Of a stretch of DNA of 34,439 nt, positions 8,211-15,962 are shown one piece after another (within the stretch, counting starts at the first letter, position 1; every line of letters starts with the position of its first letter). A program made the translations under genes and the position numbers. The notes beneath the pieces are model-generated. The model saw only the letters and a program-made list of their open reading frames with translations. It was not told where the DNA came from and ran no database searches. Source of the DNA: Candidatus Omnitrophica bacterium 4484_213 (GTDB taxonomy: Bacteria; Omnitrophota; 4484-213); assembly GCA_002085025.1 (NCBI GenBank), contig MZGK01000015.1, forward strand, positions 1-34,439. Direction: 5' to 3'.

Positions 8211-9419
8211 ATGCATAGTTTAGAGGATTATTATGAACTCGCAGGGGATAAGGTTATATCTGATATTCATAAAAAGGCAAGAAAACTCTATGGAAAACAT
8301 ATCCTACACATCAATTCTACCTGCCAGGGCGGTGGTGTGGCCGGGATACTCGCTTCCCTCATCCCCCTAATGAATGATGTGGGAATAGAGGCCGGCTGGA
8401 GAATACTGCACGGTAACCCTGATTTCTTTTCAATAACCAAGAAGTTTCATAATGCCCTCCAGGGAGAACAGATAAATCTCTCCGAGATAAAAAAGGAGCT
8501 ATATACCCAAACCAATAAGCTCTTTTCTGTATACACCCACATAAATCACGATTGTGTTCTAATACACGACCCGCAACCTTTACCGCTTATAAAGCTTTAT
8601 GAGAAAAAGCAACCCTGGATTTGGCGCTGCCACATAGATTTATCCCATCCCAATGAGGAGATTTGGGAGTTTCTGAAGAGATTCATTCTTAGATATGACG
8701 CAGTTATCCTTTCAAATAAGAAGTATAGAAGTAAACACCTACCCGTAGAGCAAAGGGTTATCTATCCGGCCATTGACCCACTTTCGGCAAAGAATAAAGA
8801 ACTTTCTGAGGGTGATATTTCAAAATACTTAAAAAAATTTAGAGTTCCTACAGACAAGCCGCTTATAGTTCAAGTATCAAGGTTTGACAAGTGGAAAGAC
8901 CCGGTAGGTGTAATAGAGGTATTTAATCTTGTTAAAGAAAAAATAGATTGCAGATTGGTCTTGTGCGGAAGTATGGCTGGAGATGACCCCGAGGGATGGA
9001 TGATTTATGAGATGCTAAAGAAAAAGGCAAACCGGCTTATTGAAAATAAAGATATTATATTTATAACCAGTGAGAACAGTATCCTCGTAAATGCCCTTCA
9101 ACGAAGTTCAGCAGTCATAGTTCAGAAGTCGATAAGAGAGGGTTTTGGGCTTACGGTAACTGAGGGGCTCTGGAAAGAGAAACCAGTGGTAGCGACAAAT
9201 GTGGGCGGAATTTCCCTTCAGATAGATAATGGAAAAAACGGGTTTTTGGTTGAGCCATCAGATATAAAAGGATTTGCCCAAAGGGTTGTTCAAGTCCTGA
9301 AAAACCGTAAACTTGCCGAGAAGCTTGGTAAAAAGGGCAGAGAGATTGTCAAAGAAAAATTCCTGATAACCCGACTTTTATCCGATTATTTGGATTTATT
9401 GAATGAAATGATAAGATGA
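8211..9419 (+). CDS. TreT-like trehalose synthase (GT4 glycosyltransferase)
   Basis: A 402-residue GT-B retaining glycosyltransferase. The N-terminus with HILHINSTCQGGGVAGILAS and the later HIDLSHPN resemble trehalose glycosyltransferring synthase (TreT), which condenses NDP-glucose with free glucose. The C-terminal half has the GT4 donor region: IVQVSRFDKWKDP near residue 220, then IREGFGLTVTEGLWKEKPVVAT, the E-x7-E motif. Placement directly after the OtsA-OtsB fusion supports trehalose metabolism, probably osmotic or stress protection or a carbon store. A general GT4 glycosyltransferase is the alternative. The gene overlaps korA by 4 bases (ATGA). Confidence 0.85.
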   Translation: MHSLEDYYELAGDKVISDIHKKARKLYGKHILHINSTCQGGGVAGILASLIPLMNDVGIEAGWRILHGNPDFFSITKKFHNALQGEQINLSEIKKELYTQTNKLFSVYTHINHDCVLIHDPQPLPLIKLYEKKQPWIWRCHIDLSHPNEEIWEFLKRFILRYDAVILSNKKYRSKHLPVEQRVIYPAIDPLSAKNKELSEGDISKYLKKFRVPTDKPLIVQVSRFDKWKDPVGVIEVFNLVKEKIDCRLVLCGSMAGDDPEGWMIYEMLKKKANRLIENKDIIFITSENSILVNALQRSSAVIVQKSIREGFGLTVTEGLWKEKPVVATNVGGISLQIDNGKNGFLVEPSDIKGFAQRVVQVLKNRKLAEKLGKKGREIVKEKFLITRLLSDYLDLLNEMIR

Positions 9420-10486
9420 ATAATAAAAATTCAAGAAGAATACTGGTGAGTGGAAACGAAGCGGTTGGGGAAGCGGCAATCCAGGCTGGATGCACTTTTT
9501 ATGCCGGTTATCCAATTACTCCCCAGAATGAACTCACCGCTTATATGTCCAGAAGGATGTCCGAAACCGGGGGGACTTTTATCCAGGCTGAGAGTGAGTT
9601 GGCGGCGATTAATATGGTCTTTGGCGCCTCGGCGGCTGGTGCGCGGGCAATGACCTCTTCCTCCAGCCCGGGAATTTCCTTGAAGCAAGAGGGGATTTCT
9701 TATCTCGTTGGTTGCAAACTGCCGGCAGTGATTGTAAATATGATGCGCGCCGGTCCGGGTTTAGGCAATATTACTCCTGCCCAGGGCGATTATTTTCAGG
9801 CAACCCGGGGCGGTGGCCACGGCGATTATCGGACAATTGTGCTTGCTCCGAGTTCTGTCCAGGAAGCATTTGAACTGCAGATACTCGCCTTTGATTTAGC
9901 TGATAAATACCGCAATCCGGTGATACTTTTAGGAGATGGAACGCTCGGGCAGATGATGGAACCGCTCACCCTACACCCTACACCCTACACCCTACACGCT
10001 ACTCAGAAACCCTGGGCGGTGACGGGTTGTAAAGAGAGAGAACCGAATGTAATTCGTTCCCTATTTCTAAAAGAAGGAGTTTTGGAAGAACACAACAAAA
10101 AATTGCAAAAAAAATTTGCCGAGATAGAAAAGAAAGAAATTCGTTATGAAGAGAAAAACACAGAGGATGCTGAGGTAATCCTGGTAGCTTATGGGACAGT
10201 AAGCCGAATCTGCCAGGCGGTAATGGAAAAAGCGAGAAGAAAAGGAGCCAAGGTTGGTTTAATCCGCCCGATTACTTTATGGCCGTTCCCTTACGGGATG
10301 ATAAATAAACTTGCTGATTTAAAGAAAAAATTTTTAGTGATAGAAATGAATTACGGCCAGATGCTTGAGGATGTAAAATTGGCAGCGGAAGGAAAGAGTA
10401 AGGTGAAATTTTATGGACGGGGAGGAGGGGGGATACCGCAAGAAGAGGAAATAATGACAGAACTTTTGCATTTCTCACTCTCGTGA
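9416..10486 (+). CDS. korA: 2-oxoacid:ferredoxin oxidoreductase, alpha subunit
   Basis: The alpha subunit carries the pyrimidine-binding and transketolase C-terminal-like domains of a CoA-dependent, oxygen-sensitive 2-oxoacid oxidoreductase, probably for 2-oxoglutarate. Motifs include AGYPITPQNELTAYM near residue 32, QAESELAAINMVFGAS, SSSSPGISLKQEG and a C-terminal LVAYGTVSR...LWPFP region. At 356 residues it is close to family length. Oddities: the linker after EPLTLH is read from five 7-bp repeats (9968-10002), and the last nine codons, ending in TGA, lie inside the left end of a repeat element (from 10457). The native C-terminus has therefore been replaced. That element now separates alpha from beta by 260 bp. 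2-oxoisovalerate or another 2-oxoacid is a possible alternative substrate. Confidence 0.88.
   Translation: MNNKNSRRILVSGNEAVGEAAIQAGCTFYAGYPITPQNELTAYMSRRMSETGGTFIQAESELAAINMVFGASAAGARAMTSSSSPGISLKQEGISYLVGCKLPAVIVNMMRAGPGLGNITPAQGDYFQATRGGGHGDYRTIVLAPSSVQEAFELQILAFDLADKYRNPVILLGDGTLGQMMEPLTLHPTPYTLHATQKPWAVTGCKEREPNVIRSLFLKEGVLEEHNKKLQKKFAEIEKKEIRYEEKNTEDAEVILVAYGTVSRICQAVMEKARRKGAKVGLIRPITLWPFPYGMINKLADLKKKFLVIEMNYGQMLEDVKLAAEGKSKVKFYGRGGGGIPQEEEIMTELLHFSLS
9968..10002 (+). repeat. Heptamer array, 5 x ACCCTAC, inside korA
   Basis: Four perfect ACCCTAC units and a fifth variant ACGCTAC, 35 bp in total, are translated as a Thr/Leu/His/Pro/Tyr linker in KorA. The length and copy number match the arrays at 1011-1045 and 12438-12472, although the unit sequence differs. 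Confidence 0.9.
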
Positions 10487-10727
10487 TTTTTATAGTTGCC
10501 CTGTGGGCAACTCCCCTAGCTTAACGCTAAAATCTGCGTTTCGGCAGGGCAAAATCAAACTTGGCCACCTCAGCCTCGAAACGGTTCGGGTCTTCGGCGG
10601 TCTTCGGACATGATTTGCTAGAACCTATATCATTATAGAGACGATAGAAATTGTCTCTAATAATACCTGCCTCAACTTGATTTTAGCTAAGAAAATCAAT
10701 GTTCGCTCAAAACGGCAAAAGTTCTGT
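10457..10727 (+). mobile_element. Inverted-repeat element, copy 1 (full length, with 13-bp terminal repeats)
   Basis: The element begins ACAGAACTTTTGC and ends GCAAAAGTTCTGT, a perfect 13-bp inverted repeat. Inside lies a second imperfect inverted pair: CTTAACGCTAAAATC on the left and GATTTTAGCTAAG on the right. No transposase is encoded, which fits a MITE-like element. Compared with copies 2 and 3 it has an extra GTTGCCC/GGGCAAC hairpin near 10497-10513 and a GAGACGATAGAAATTGTCTC stem near 10638-10658, but lacks the nested CCCCGTTAG element. It fills the whole korA-korB gap and supplies the korA stop codon. Confidence 0.8.
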
Positions 10728-10746
10728 TAGCAATTAGTAGTGTAAA

Positions 10747-11487
10747 ATGAAAGACGAGAACAATAAAGAGAAGATCAAATCTCTCCGCAATGTACCAATG
10801 CATTATTGCCCGGGGTGTGGGCATACTATTGCTCACCGTTTAATCTGCGAAGTAATTGACGAATTGGATATTCGCGAGAAGATGATTGGTATTGCCCCGG
10901 TCGGTTGCGCCGTAATTGCCTATGATTATTGGAACTTTGATGTTACCGAAGCCGCCCACGGCAGACCACCAGCCGTAGCTACGGGCATAAAGAGAGTAGA
11001 ACCGGATAAGATTGTATTTACCTATCAAGGAGATGGCGACCTTGCCTCTATCGGCACTGCCGAGATTATTCACTGCGCCAACCGGGGAGAAAATATATCT
11101 GTTTTTTTTATCAACAACGCTATCTATGGAATGACCGGTGGACAAATGGCACCCACTACGCTTATTGGACAAAAAACAGCAACTACCCTTACGGGGAGGG
11201 ATATTAAAAGAGATGGTTATCCTTTGAAGATCTGCGAGTTGCTTGCTCTCCTGCCGGGGGCAAAATATATTGAGAGGGTAGCCTTGAGTTCAGCAGAGAA
11301 TATTAGGCAAGCAAAAAGAGCGATGAAAAAGGCATTTCAAACCCAAATAGAAAATAAGGGATTCTCTCTGGTAGAAATTCTTTCTCCCTGTCCAACTAAT
11401 TGGCGCCTGTCACCGGCAGAGGCTATGAAATGGATAGACAAAAAGATGACTTCCTATTTTCCTTTGGGAGTGGTGAAGGATGACTGA
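10747..11487 (+). CDS. korB: 2-oxoacid:ferredoxin oxidoreductase, beta subunit
   Basis: The thiamine-diphosphate-binding subunit, 246 residues. HYCPGCGHTIAHRL near residue 20 is the family signature. GDGDLASIGTAE with a downstream NNAIYGMTGGQ is the ThDP/Mg motif. It works with alpha (korA) and gamma (korC) to convert a 2-oxoacid plus CoA to acyl-CoA, CO2 and reduced ferredoxin. No separate 2x[4Fe-4S] ferredoxin-like delta subunit is visible nearby. The gene overlaps korC by 8 bases, so the two are translationally linked; separation from korA is due to the inserted repeat. Substrate is most likely 2-oxoglutarate by subunit layout, which is inference. Confidence 0.9.
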   Translation: MKDENNKEKIKSLRNVPMHYCPGCGHTIAHRLICEVIDELDIREKMIGIAPVGCAVIAYDYWNFDVTEAAHGRPPAVATGIKRVEPDKIVFTYQGDGDLASIGTAEIIHCANRGENISVFFINNAIYGMTGGQMAPTTLIGQKTATTLTGRDIKRDGYPLKICELLALLPGAKYIERVALSSAENIRQAKRAMKKAFQTQIENKGFSLVEILSPCPTNWRLSPAEAMKWIDKKMTSYFPLGVVKDD

Positions 11488-12031
11488 AAGGATTATTTGC
11501 GCTGGTTTTGGCGGACAAGGAATAGTAACATTGGGTAAGATACTTGCTCATACTGGAATGCTTGAGAAGAGGAATGTAACCTATATTCCCAAGTATGGCG
11601 CCGAGATGCGCGGTGGCACTGCCCATTGTATGGTAATAATTTCTGATAATCTTATTTCCTCTCCCCTCGTGAGCGTTCCCGATTCAGCAATAGTGATGAA
11701 CTTACCTTCCTTGCTTAAGTTTGAAGAGAGCCTTAAAGCAAAAGGAGATTTGTTTCTAAATAGTTCTTTAATTAAGAAGGAAACAGAAAGAAAGGATATC
11801 AGAGTAATAAAAATCCCGGCAACCGAGATTGCTACCAAATTAGGTAATAAGCAGGTAGCCAATATGGTGATGCTCGGGGCCTATTTCAAACAAAAGAGGA
11901 TGTTTTTCGAAGAGAACATTTTTATAGCATTAGAGGAGGTTTTAAACAAACCAGAGTTATTGTCAATAAACAAGCAGGCGGTCAAGGAAGGAATGAAAGA
12001 GGTCTCTGAAAAATACATCAGTGACCTCTGA
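11480..12031 (+). CDS. korC: 2-oxoacid:ferredoxin oxidoreductase, gamma subunit
   Basis: The 183-residue gamma domain, with the N-terminal ICAGFGGQGIVTLGKILA glycine-rich motif and YGAEMRGGTAHCMVIIS, both typical of the Kor/Vor/Por gamma family. The ATG overlaps the end of korB. The stop TGA at 12029 forms part of the first GATTACAGAG-type repeat unit, so the gene runs directly into the intergenic repeat before gltX. Confidence 0.9.
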   Translation: MTERIICAGFGGQGIVTLGKILAHTGMLEKRNVTYIPKYGAEMRGGTAHCMVIISDNLISSPLVSVPDSAIVMNLPSLLKFEESLKAKGDLFLNSSLIKKETERKDIRVIKIPATEIATKLGNKQVANMVMLGAYFKQKRMFFEENIFIALEEVLNKPELLSINKQAVKEGMKEVSEKYISDL

Positions 12032-12115
12032 TTACAGAGATTACAAAAGATTGCAGAAATTTTTTCCACTGGTAAGGTAATCGCTGTAATCTATATTAAT
12101 CGTTGTAATCAGAGA
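12028..12115 (+). repeat. GATTACAGCG-type intergenic repeat, site 1
   Basis: CTGATTACAGAGATTACAAAAGATTGC on the left and inverted GTAATCGCTGTAATC and CGTTGTAATCAGAG on the right make an imperfect palindrome between korC and gltX. The same word family (GATTACAGCGAT or TAATCTGTGTAATC) recurs at 13595-13665, 23051-23128 and 31757-31793. Confidence 0.7.
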
Positions 12116-12146
12116 TTTCTAGTTTTTTCAGAAATCTCACGGAGAT

Positions 12147-13583
12147 ATGTTAAAGGTTAGATTTGCCCCCAGCCCTACCGGCTCATTGCACTTAGGCAGT
12201 GCGCGCACTGCCTTATTTAATTTCTTATTTGCCGGGAATAAAAAGGGGAGATTTGTTCTAAGGATTGAGGATAGCGATAGAGAGCGTTCAGATAAGAAAC
12301 TGGTGGAGGAAATTTTAGAAGACCTCCGCTGGTTAGGCTTGCAATGGGACGAGGGTCCCTATTTTCAGAGTGAAAGAATAGACCTCTACAAAAAATATGC
12401 CGAGAAGTTATTGAATGAAGGGAAAGCGTACTTGGAAAAAGCGCAAAGCGCAAAGCGCAAAGCGCAAAGCGCAGCTATAGTTTTTAAAGTACATCCGCAG
12501 AAGATTAAAATAAACGATTTGATTTACGGAGAAATTGAATTCGACACCAGTGTCCTCAAGGACCAGGTGTTGATGAAATCAGATGGTTCTCCTACCTATA
12601 ATTTTGCCTGCGTCATTGATGACCATCAACTGAGAATTACCCATATAATCCGCGGGGATGACCATATTTCCAATACCCCAAAGCAGATAATGTTTTATCA
12701 GGCACTTGGTTGGCAAATTCCTGAATTTGCTCATATTCCTTTGATTATGGAACCGGGAGGGGGGCGACTCTCCAAGCGCTACGGAGCAACTGCCGTGGGG
12801 GAATATCGCCAGAAAGGTTATTTGTCCGAGGCGCTAATTAATTATCTTGCTCTCTTGGGCTGGGCGCCGGCGGGCACCCGCGAGATTGTTTCTTTAGACG
12901 AAATGATTTCCAAATTCTCTTTGTCTAAAATCAACAAAACAAAGGCTATATTTAATATTGACAAGCTAAATTGGCTTAACGCTCAGTATATTAAACAAAC
13001 GGAGACAAAAAGGATGGTGGAGCTTTGTATTCCTTTTTTGCGGAAGGACGGATTAATCTCTAATGATTACGATTTTAGCCACTTAGAGAAAATCGTTGAT
13101 TTATTTAAAGGGCGGCTAAAGTATCTTTCCCAAATCAGTGCGATGGCTGATTATTTCTTTCTACCGGCAAGGCTAAAGTATTCAAAAGAAGCAAAAACCG
13201 TTATTAAAAAATTAGATAAAGAAATTTGGCAGGAGTTAATAAAGCGATTAGATAATATAGATGATTTTACCCCGTTAGAGAAAGCTGTCGATTTTAATCG
13301 GCGGTCATTACCGATTAAAGGTGACGGTGGTTTAAAGCCGCCGTCACCCCAGACCCTTAGAGAACGAAGTTCTCCAACGGGGTTTACTGCCGATAACGTA
13401 GAAAAGGCTTGCCGTGAGATAATTGCTGAAAAGGGAATAAAGGGCGCCGAACTTATCCATCCCCTAAGAGCGGCTTTAACTAATATGCCAGTAGGGCCGG
13501 GTTTATTTGAGTTAATTTCTGTATTAGGAAAGAAAAAGGCGATAGAGAGACTTAAAGTATGCCTCGCTACGCTTGGCATATGA
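12147..13583 (+). CDS. gltX: Glutamate--tRNA ligase
   Basis: A class I glutamyl-tRNA synthetase of 478 residues. FAPSPTGSLHLGSARTAL carries the HIGH-like motif and RLSKRYGA the KMSKS-like loop. The anticodon-binding region ends in HPLRAALTNMPVGPGLFELI. Two insertions are visible. After GKAYLE, where relatives continue with a CxC-containing segment and an RYDGRC motif, there is only AQSAKRK-type sequence read from five AAAGCGC heptamers, so about 40 residues seem to be missing. In the C-terminal third, 113 bp (13270-13382) of palindromic element are translated in frame with flanking TTTA duplications. The gene may be functional, or it may be a damaged copy in a genome with another GluRS. A GGAG lies only 2 bases before the ATG. 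Confidence 0.92.
   Translation: MLKVRFAPSPTGSLHLGSARTALFNFLFAGNKKGRFVLRIEDSDRERSDKKLVEEILEDLRWLGLQWDEGPYFQSERIDLYKKYAEKLLNEGKAYLEKAQSAKRKAQSAAIVFKVHPQKIKINDLIYGEIEFDTSVLKDQVLMKSDGSPTYNFACVIDDHQLRITHIIRGDDHISNTPKQIMFYQALGWQIPEFAHIPLIMEPGGGRLSKRYGATAVGEYRQKGYLSEALINYLALLGWAPAGTREIVSLDEMISKFSLSKINKTKAIFNIDKLNWLNAQYIKQTETKRMVELCIPFLRKDGLISNDYDFSHLEKIVDLFKGRLKYLSQISAMADYFFLPARLKYSKEAKTVIKKLDKEIWQELIKRLDNIDDFTPLEKAVDFNRRSLPIKGDGGLKPPSPQTLRERSSPTGFTADNVEKACREIIAEKGIKGAELIHPLRAALTNMPVGPGLFELISVLGKKKAIERLKVCLATLGI
12438..12472 (+). repeat. Heptamer array, 5 x AAAGCGC, inside gltX
   Basis: Five perfect AAAGCGC units (35 bp) encode AQSAKRK-like residues at the point where the usual GluRS CxC/RYDGRC segment should be. 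It is the same size as the arrays in korA and the BNR gene. Confidence 0.92.
13270..13382 (+). mobile_element. CCCCGTTAG...AACGGGG palindromic element inside gltX
   Basis: The left end CCCCGTTAGAGAA and right end TTCTCCAACGGGG are near-complementary. Inside are a GGTGACGGTGG/CCGCCGTCACC stem and an AGAGAAC/GTTCTC stem. TTTA lies on both sides (13266-13269 and 13383-13386), consistent with a 4-bp target duplication. It is translated in frame as about 38 residues of GltX. Confidence 0.75.
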
Positions 13584-13594
13584 TTAGAGTGATT

Positions 13595-13665
13595 AAACCA
13601 CGATTACATAGATACACTTTGCGTTGGCAATCGCTGTAATCTGTTTTCAATCTGTGTAATCAAGT
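13595..13665 (+). repeat. GATTACAGCG-type intergenic repeat, site 2
   Basis: ACCACGATTACATAGATAC, AATCGCTGTAATCTG and AATCTGTGTAATCAA form an imperfect palindrome filling most of the gltX-to-membrane-protein gap. It matches the family at 12028-12115. Confidence 0.65.
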
Positions 13666-13692
13666 ATCGAATAAAATCCAATACTATATAAA

Positions 13693-14334
13693 ATGCATAA
13701 TGCCTGGATATTCTTTGCAAGCGGGATAATTCTAAACTGGGGGCCTTGTGTGGGACAGTGTGCCCCTTTTTTTATTCCCTATGTTGTCTCTACAAAAACC
13801 AGTGTTCAAGAGGGGATAAAGGCCTGGATTTCTTTTTGGGCCGGCAAACTCGTTGCTTATTTACTGCTGGGACTTCTCGTCGGTTTATTGGGCGAAAGGG
13901 CACTATCCTATAATCAAGGGCTGAGACACCTTTTTTGGCTTGGAGGGATATTTATTGCTCTTTTAGGGATTCTTATTTTTTTAGGTAAAGAGAATAGAAT
14001 GCCTTTTTGCTCTTTTCTACACAGAAATATTGTCAAAAGAGATAGAGGAATTTTTGCTGCCGGTTTTTTTATCTCTGTTTTGCCCTGTCTGCCTTTATTG
14101 GGAATTTTTTCTTATCTCGTCTTAATTATAAAACACTGGTGGCAGGGAATTTTCTACATCCTCTGTTTTGGCTTGGGCAGTTTCTTCTCTCCTTTGCTTA
14201 TCTTGACAATCTTCTCAGCCATCTTTCCCAAGATATTCCTGAATAGGCAAAGAATCTATCTGATATTCCAGCGCATCTGTGGAATTTTTATCTTTGGTTT
14301 GGGGATGAAAATATTGTTTACAGTCTACAGATGA
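13693..14334 (+). CDS. CcdA/DsbD-like or sulfite-exporter-like membrane protein
   Basis: A 213-residue protein with about six hydrophobic segments. The first carries NWGPCVGQCAPFFIPY and the fourth ISVLPCLPLLG: one cysteine near a proline in each half. That is the layout of the CcdA/DsbD transmembrane family, which passes reducing equivalents across the inner membrane, and of SafE/UreH-type relatives. A role in periplasmic thiol reduction or cytochrome c maturation is plausible but not shown; no thioredoxin or ccs genes are adjacent. Upstream TATATAAAATGC is AT-rich with no clear Shine-Dalgarno. The last codons (ACA GTC TAC AGA) are already part of a heptamer array. Confidence 0.7.
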   Translation: MHNAWIFFASGIILNWGPCVGQCAPFFIPYVVSTKTSVQEGIKAWISFWAGKLVAYLLLGLLVGLLGERALSYNQGLRHLFWLGGIFIALLGILIFLGKENRMPFCSFLHRNIVKRDRGIFAAGFFISVLPCLPLLGIFSYLVLIIKHWWQGIFYILCFGLGSFFSPLLILTIFSAIFPKIFLNRQRIYLIFQRICGIFIFGLGMKILFTVYR

Positions 14335-14354
14335 CAGAAGACAGAAATCAGAAA
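14320..14354 (+). repeat. Degenerate heptamer array, ACAGAAN x 5
   Basis: Units ACAGTCT, ACAGATG, ACAGAAG, ACAGAAA and TCAGAAA (35 bp) span the stop codon of the membrane protein. A related ATCAGAA, ATCAGAA, AACAGAT run occurs near 15234-15254. Confidence 0.6.
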
Positions 14355-14456
14355 CCAAAATCACCGATAACCAAGATACTATAATCAAAACAGAAAGAAA
14401 GCATTAGATTTAATTGTTTGGTTATTGATTATTGGATATTGTGATTTGTTTGTATC
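14355..14456 (+). repeat. AACCAA / TTGGTTATTG inverted repeat, site 1
   Basis: A left arm rich in AACCAA words is followed by TTTGGTTATTGATTATTGG and GATTTGTTTGTAT. The right part is almost identical to 27249-27281 before tsaB. It forms an imperfect palindrome and ends a few bases before the rsmE start. Confidence 0.65.
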
Positions 14457-14551
14457 TTGCCTGTGCCCGCTAGGGTATATCTTGGAATATTAGCGAAAAA
14501 GAGATATTTGCCAGCGGAAAAGAAAATAATCATCTAACCCGTGTCCTGCGG

Positions 14552-15181
14552 TTGACAAAGGGAGAGGAGGTTGTTGTCTTTGATGGCAAGGGAAGAGAAT
14601 ATTACGGAGTTATCAAAGAAATTTCTTCGCAAAGGACGTTGATAGAGATTAAAAAAGTTGAGGAGAGAAGAAAGGAAGAAAAGGTAAAGATAACCCTGGC
14701 GCAAGCAATTCCCAAAAAGGCAAAACTCAGAGACATTATTGAGAAGACAACACAGTTGGGAGTTTCGGGGGTTATCCCGATGATTAGCCAGAGGACGGTT
14801 GTACACCCTCCTGAAGAAAAAGAAAGGTTGCATCTAGAAAGATGGCGAAGGATTGCTCTTGAGTCCTGTAAACAGTGCGGGAGAATAAAGCCACCTTATA
14901 TTGAAGAGATAAGAAGTTTTAGAGATTTAATGGTTACGACCCATAAATATGATTTAGCCCTGATGCCTTCTCTCATAGGTGAAAGAAAAGGGCTCAAAGA
15001 TATCTCTTTGCGAGAAGCAAAAAACATTATTTTCTTTATCGGTCCCGAAGGGGGATTTACTAAATCGGAAATTAACCTCGCTGAAAAAAATAGAGTGGTT
15101 CTTGTTGATTTAGGTGAGAGAGTATTAAAAACGGATACTGCAGCGATTGCAATGATGGCAATCTTGGATTTTTTGACCTGA
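14552..15181 (+). CDS. rsmE: 16S rRNA m3U1498 methyltransferase, N-terminal frameshift
   Basis: A SPOUT-family methyltransferase acting on U1498 of 16S rRNA. Clear motifs are KAKLRDIIEKTTQLGV, ISQRTV, IGPEGGFTKSEI (SAM-binding knot) and GERVLKTDTAAIAMMAIL. The listed ORF opens at an internal TTG, but the same frame continues upstream to 14474 with NISEKEIF and NNHLTRVLRL, conserved parts of the PUA-like N-domain. The expected N-terminus (VPARVYLG) sits in another frame from the GTG at 14463. One added A near 14486 joins them, so the true gene probably spans 14463-15181 with a one-base loss, real or from assembly. It follows an AACCAA/TTGGTT repeat. Confidence 0.9.
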   Translation: MTKGEEVVVFDGKGREYYGVIKEISSQRTLIEIKKVEERRKEEKVKITLAQAIPKKAKLRDIIEKTTQLGVSGVIPMISQRTVVHPPEEKERLHLERWRRIALESCKQCGRIKPPYIEEIRSFRDLMVTTHKYDLALMPSLIGERKGLKDISLREAKNIIFFIGPEGGFTKSEINLAEKNRVVLVDLGERVLKTDTAAIAMMAILDFLT

Positions 15182-15194
15182 ATTTTGTTCCAGA

Positions 15195-15213
15195 CCCCGA
15201 TATATCGTCGGGG
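15195..15213 (+). terminator. Hairpin after rsmE, possible terminator
   Basis: CCCCGATATATCGTCGGGG forms a GC-rich imperfect stem 13 bases after the rsmE stop. There is no U-tract, so it may instead be one of the palindromic repeats; the inner CCCCGACATTACGTCGGGG of 21742-21803 looks related. Confidence 0.35.
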
Positions 15214-15303
15214 CAGGTGCATTGGAAGTTAATCAGAAATCAGAAAACAGATTTTCTGTCGGTGAGGAAATAATGGTGAGTCGTCTTTAATTTTAGCATG
15301 ATA

Positions 15304-15338
15304 AGCGAACAGATAGTTCGCAAACCGTGTTATACGCC
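15304..15338 (+). other. attC/attI-like half site upstream of cassette 1
   Basis: GCGAAC-AGATA-GTTCGC forms a short stem, followed by GTTATACGCC. The latter matches the GTTATACGC core at 16131-16139 and resembles the integron recombination core GTTRRRY. It would mark the 5' boundary of the cassette holding the 15372-15951 gene. The left arm of a full site is not evident. Confidence 0.4.
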
Positions 15339-15371
15339 ATTGAACATAATTAAGTTTACAAGGTGAATTTT

Positions 15372-15951
15372 ATGAGTAATTTAGCATTGGTTATTCTTAT
15401 AGGATTAGGCTTTTTGTAGTGGTAGGAGGGATAGTTGGTATTCATGTTTACTATCTAAAGAGAATATTGAAGCCTTGTCTATCAATAATTGAGGGAGAAA
15501 TTTCTATCTCCATCTTTTCTATAGGTGTAATATTAACTGGAAGATGGCAGGGCAAAAGAGTAGAAATAAAACTCACTTCCCATAAATCTGACTGTGGCAT
15601 TTTAATTAAATTTTATCATCACTTTCCTTTCTCGTGCCAAATCTTTCCAGATAAAGATAATAGATTCATTATTTCTATTCCTCCTTATGGATTTTTAGGG
15701 TCTAAAAACAAAATCTTTGAAGGTAGGTTGGATGTTTCTAATTTATCTTATAAGATTTTTTTTACTCAAGAGCGCCGAGAAGCTCATTTATTTTTGAAAA
15801 AGGTTTCGATTATATAGATATCTCTAACAATTACATAGCAACAAGAATGAGTAGTAGAACAATGGTTCCGCTTAGAGGTCGCGGAAAAGAGATACTTCAG
15901 ATAGAATCAATGAATAAAATATTGGAAGCAATTAATTTATTTTTAGATTAA
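15372..15951 (+). pseudogene. Membrane-anchored hypothetical cassette protein, two frameshifts
   Basis: AAGGTGAATTTT leads into ATG and MSNLALVILIGLGF, which ends at TAG in frame 1. Adding one T to the T5 run at 15411-15415 joins it to the 15419-15817 ORF (VVVGGIVGIHVYYLKR...), giving one N-terminal transmembrane helix. Adding one A to the A5 run near 15797-15801 continues it as GFDYIDISNNYIAT to EAINLFLD and TAA at 15951. The rebuilt protein has about 193 residues: a membrane anchor followed by a mostly beta soluble domain. I do not recognise a family. It lies between two GTTATACGC cores, as a cassette gene would. The two one-base losses in homopolymers mean decay or assembly error. Confidence 0.65.
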
Positions 15952-15962
15952 GATATTCAACG

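Noticed and set aside
12438-12472. CRISPR array suggested by regular repeats
   Set aside because: The units are 7 bp, contiguous, without spacers and inside a coding region. No cas genes are present.
15411-15421. Programmed ribosomal frameshift in the cassette protein
   Set aside because: A second and third one-base loss of the same sign occur nearby and no strong slippery site with a downstream structure was seen, so decay or assembly error is simpler.
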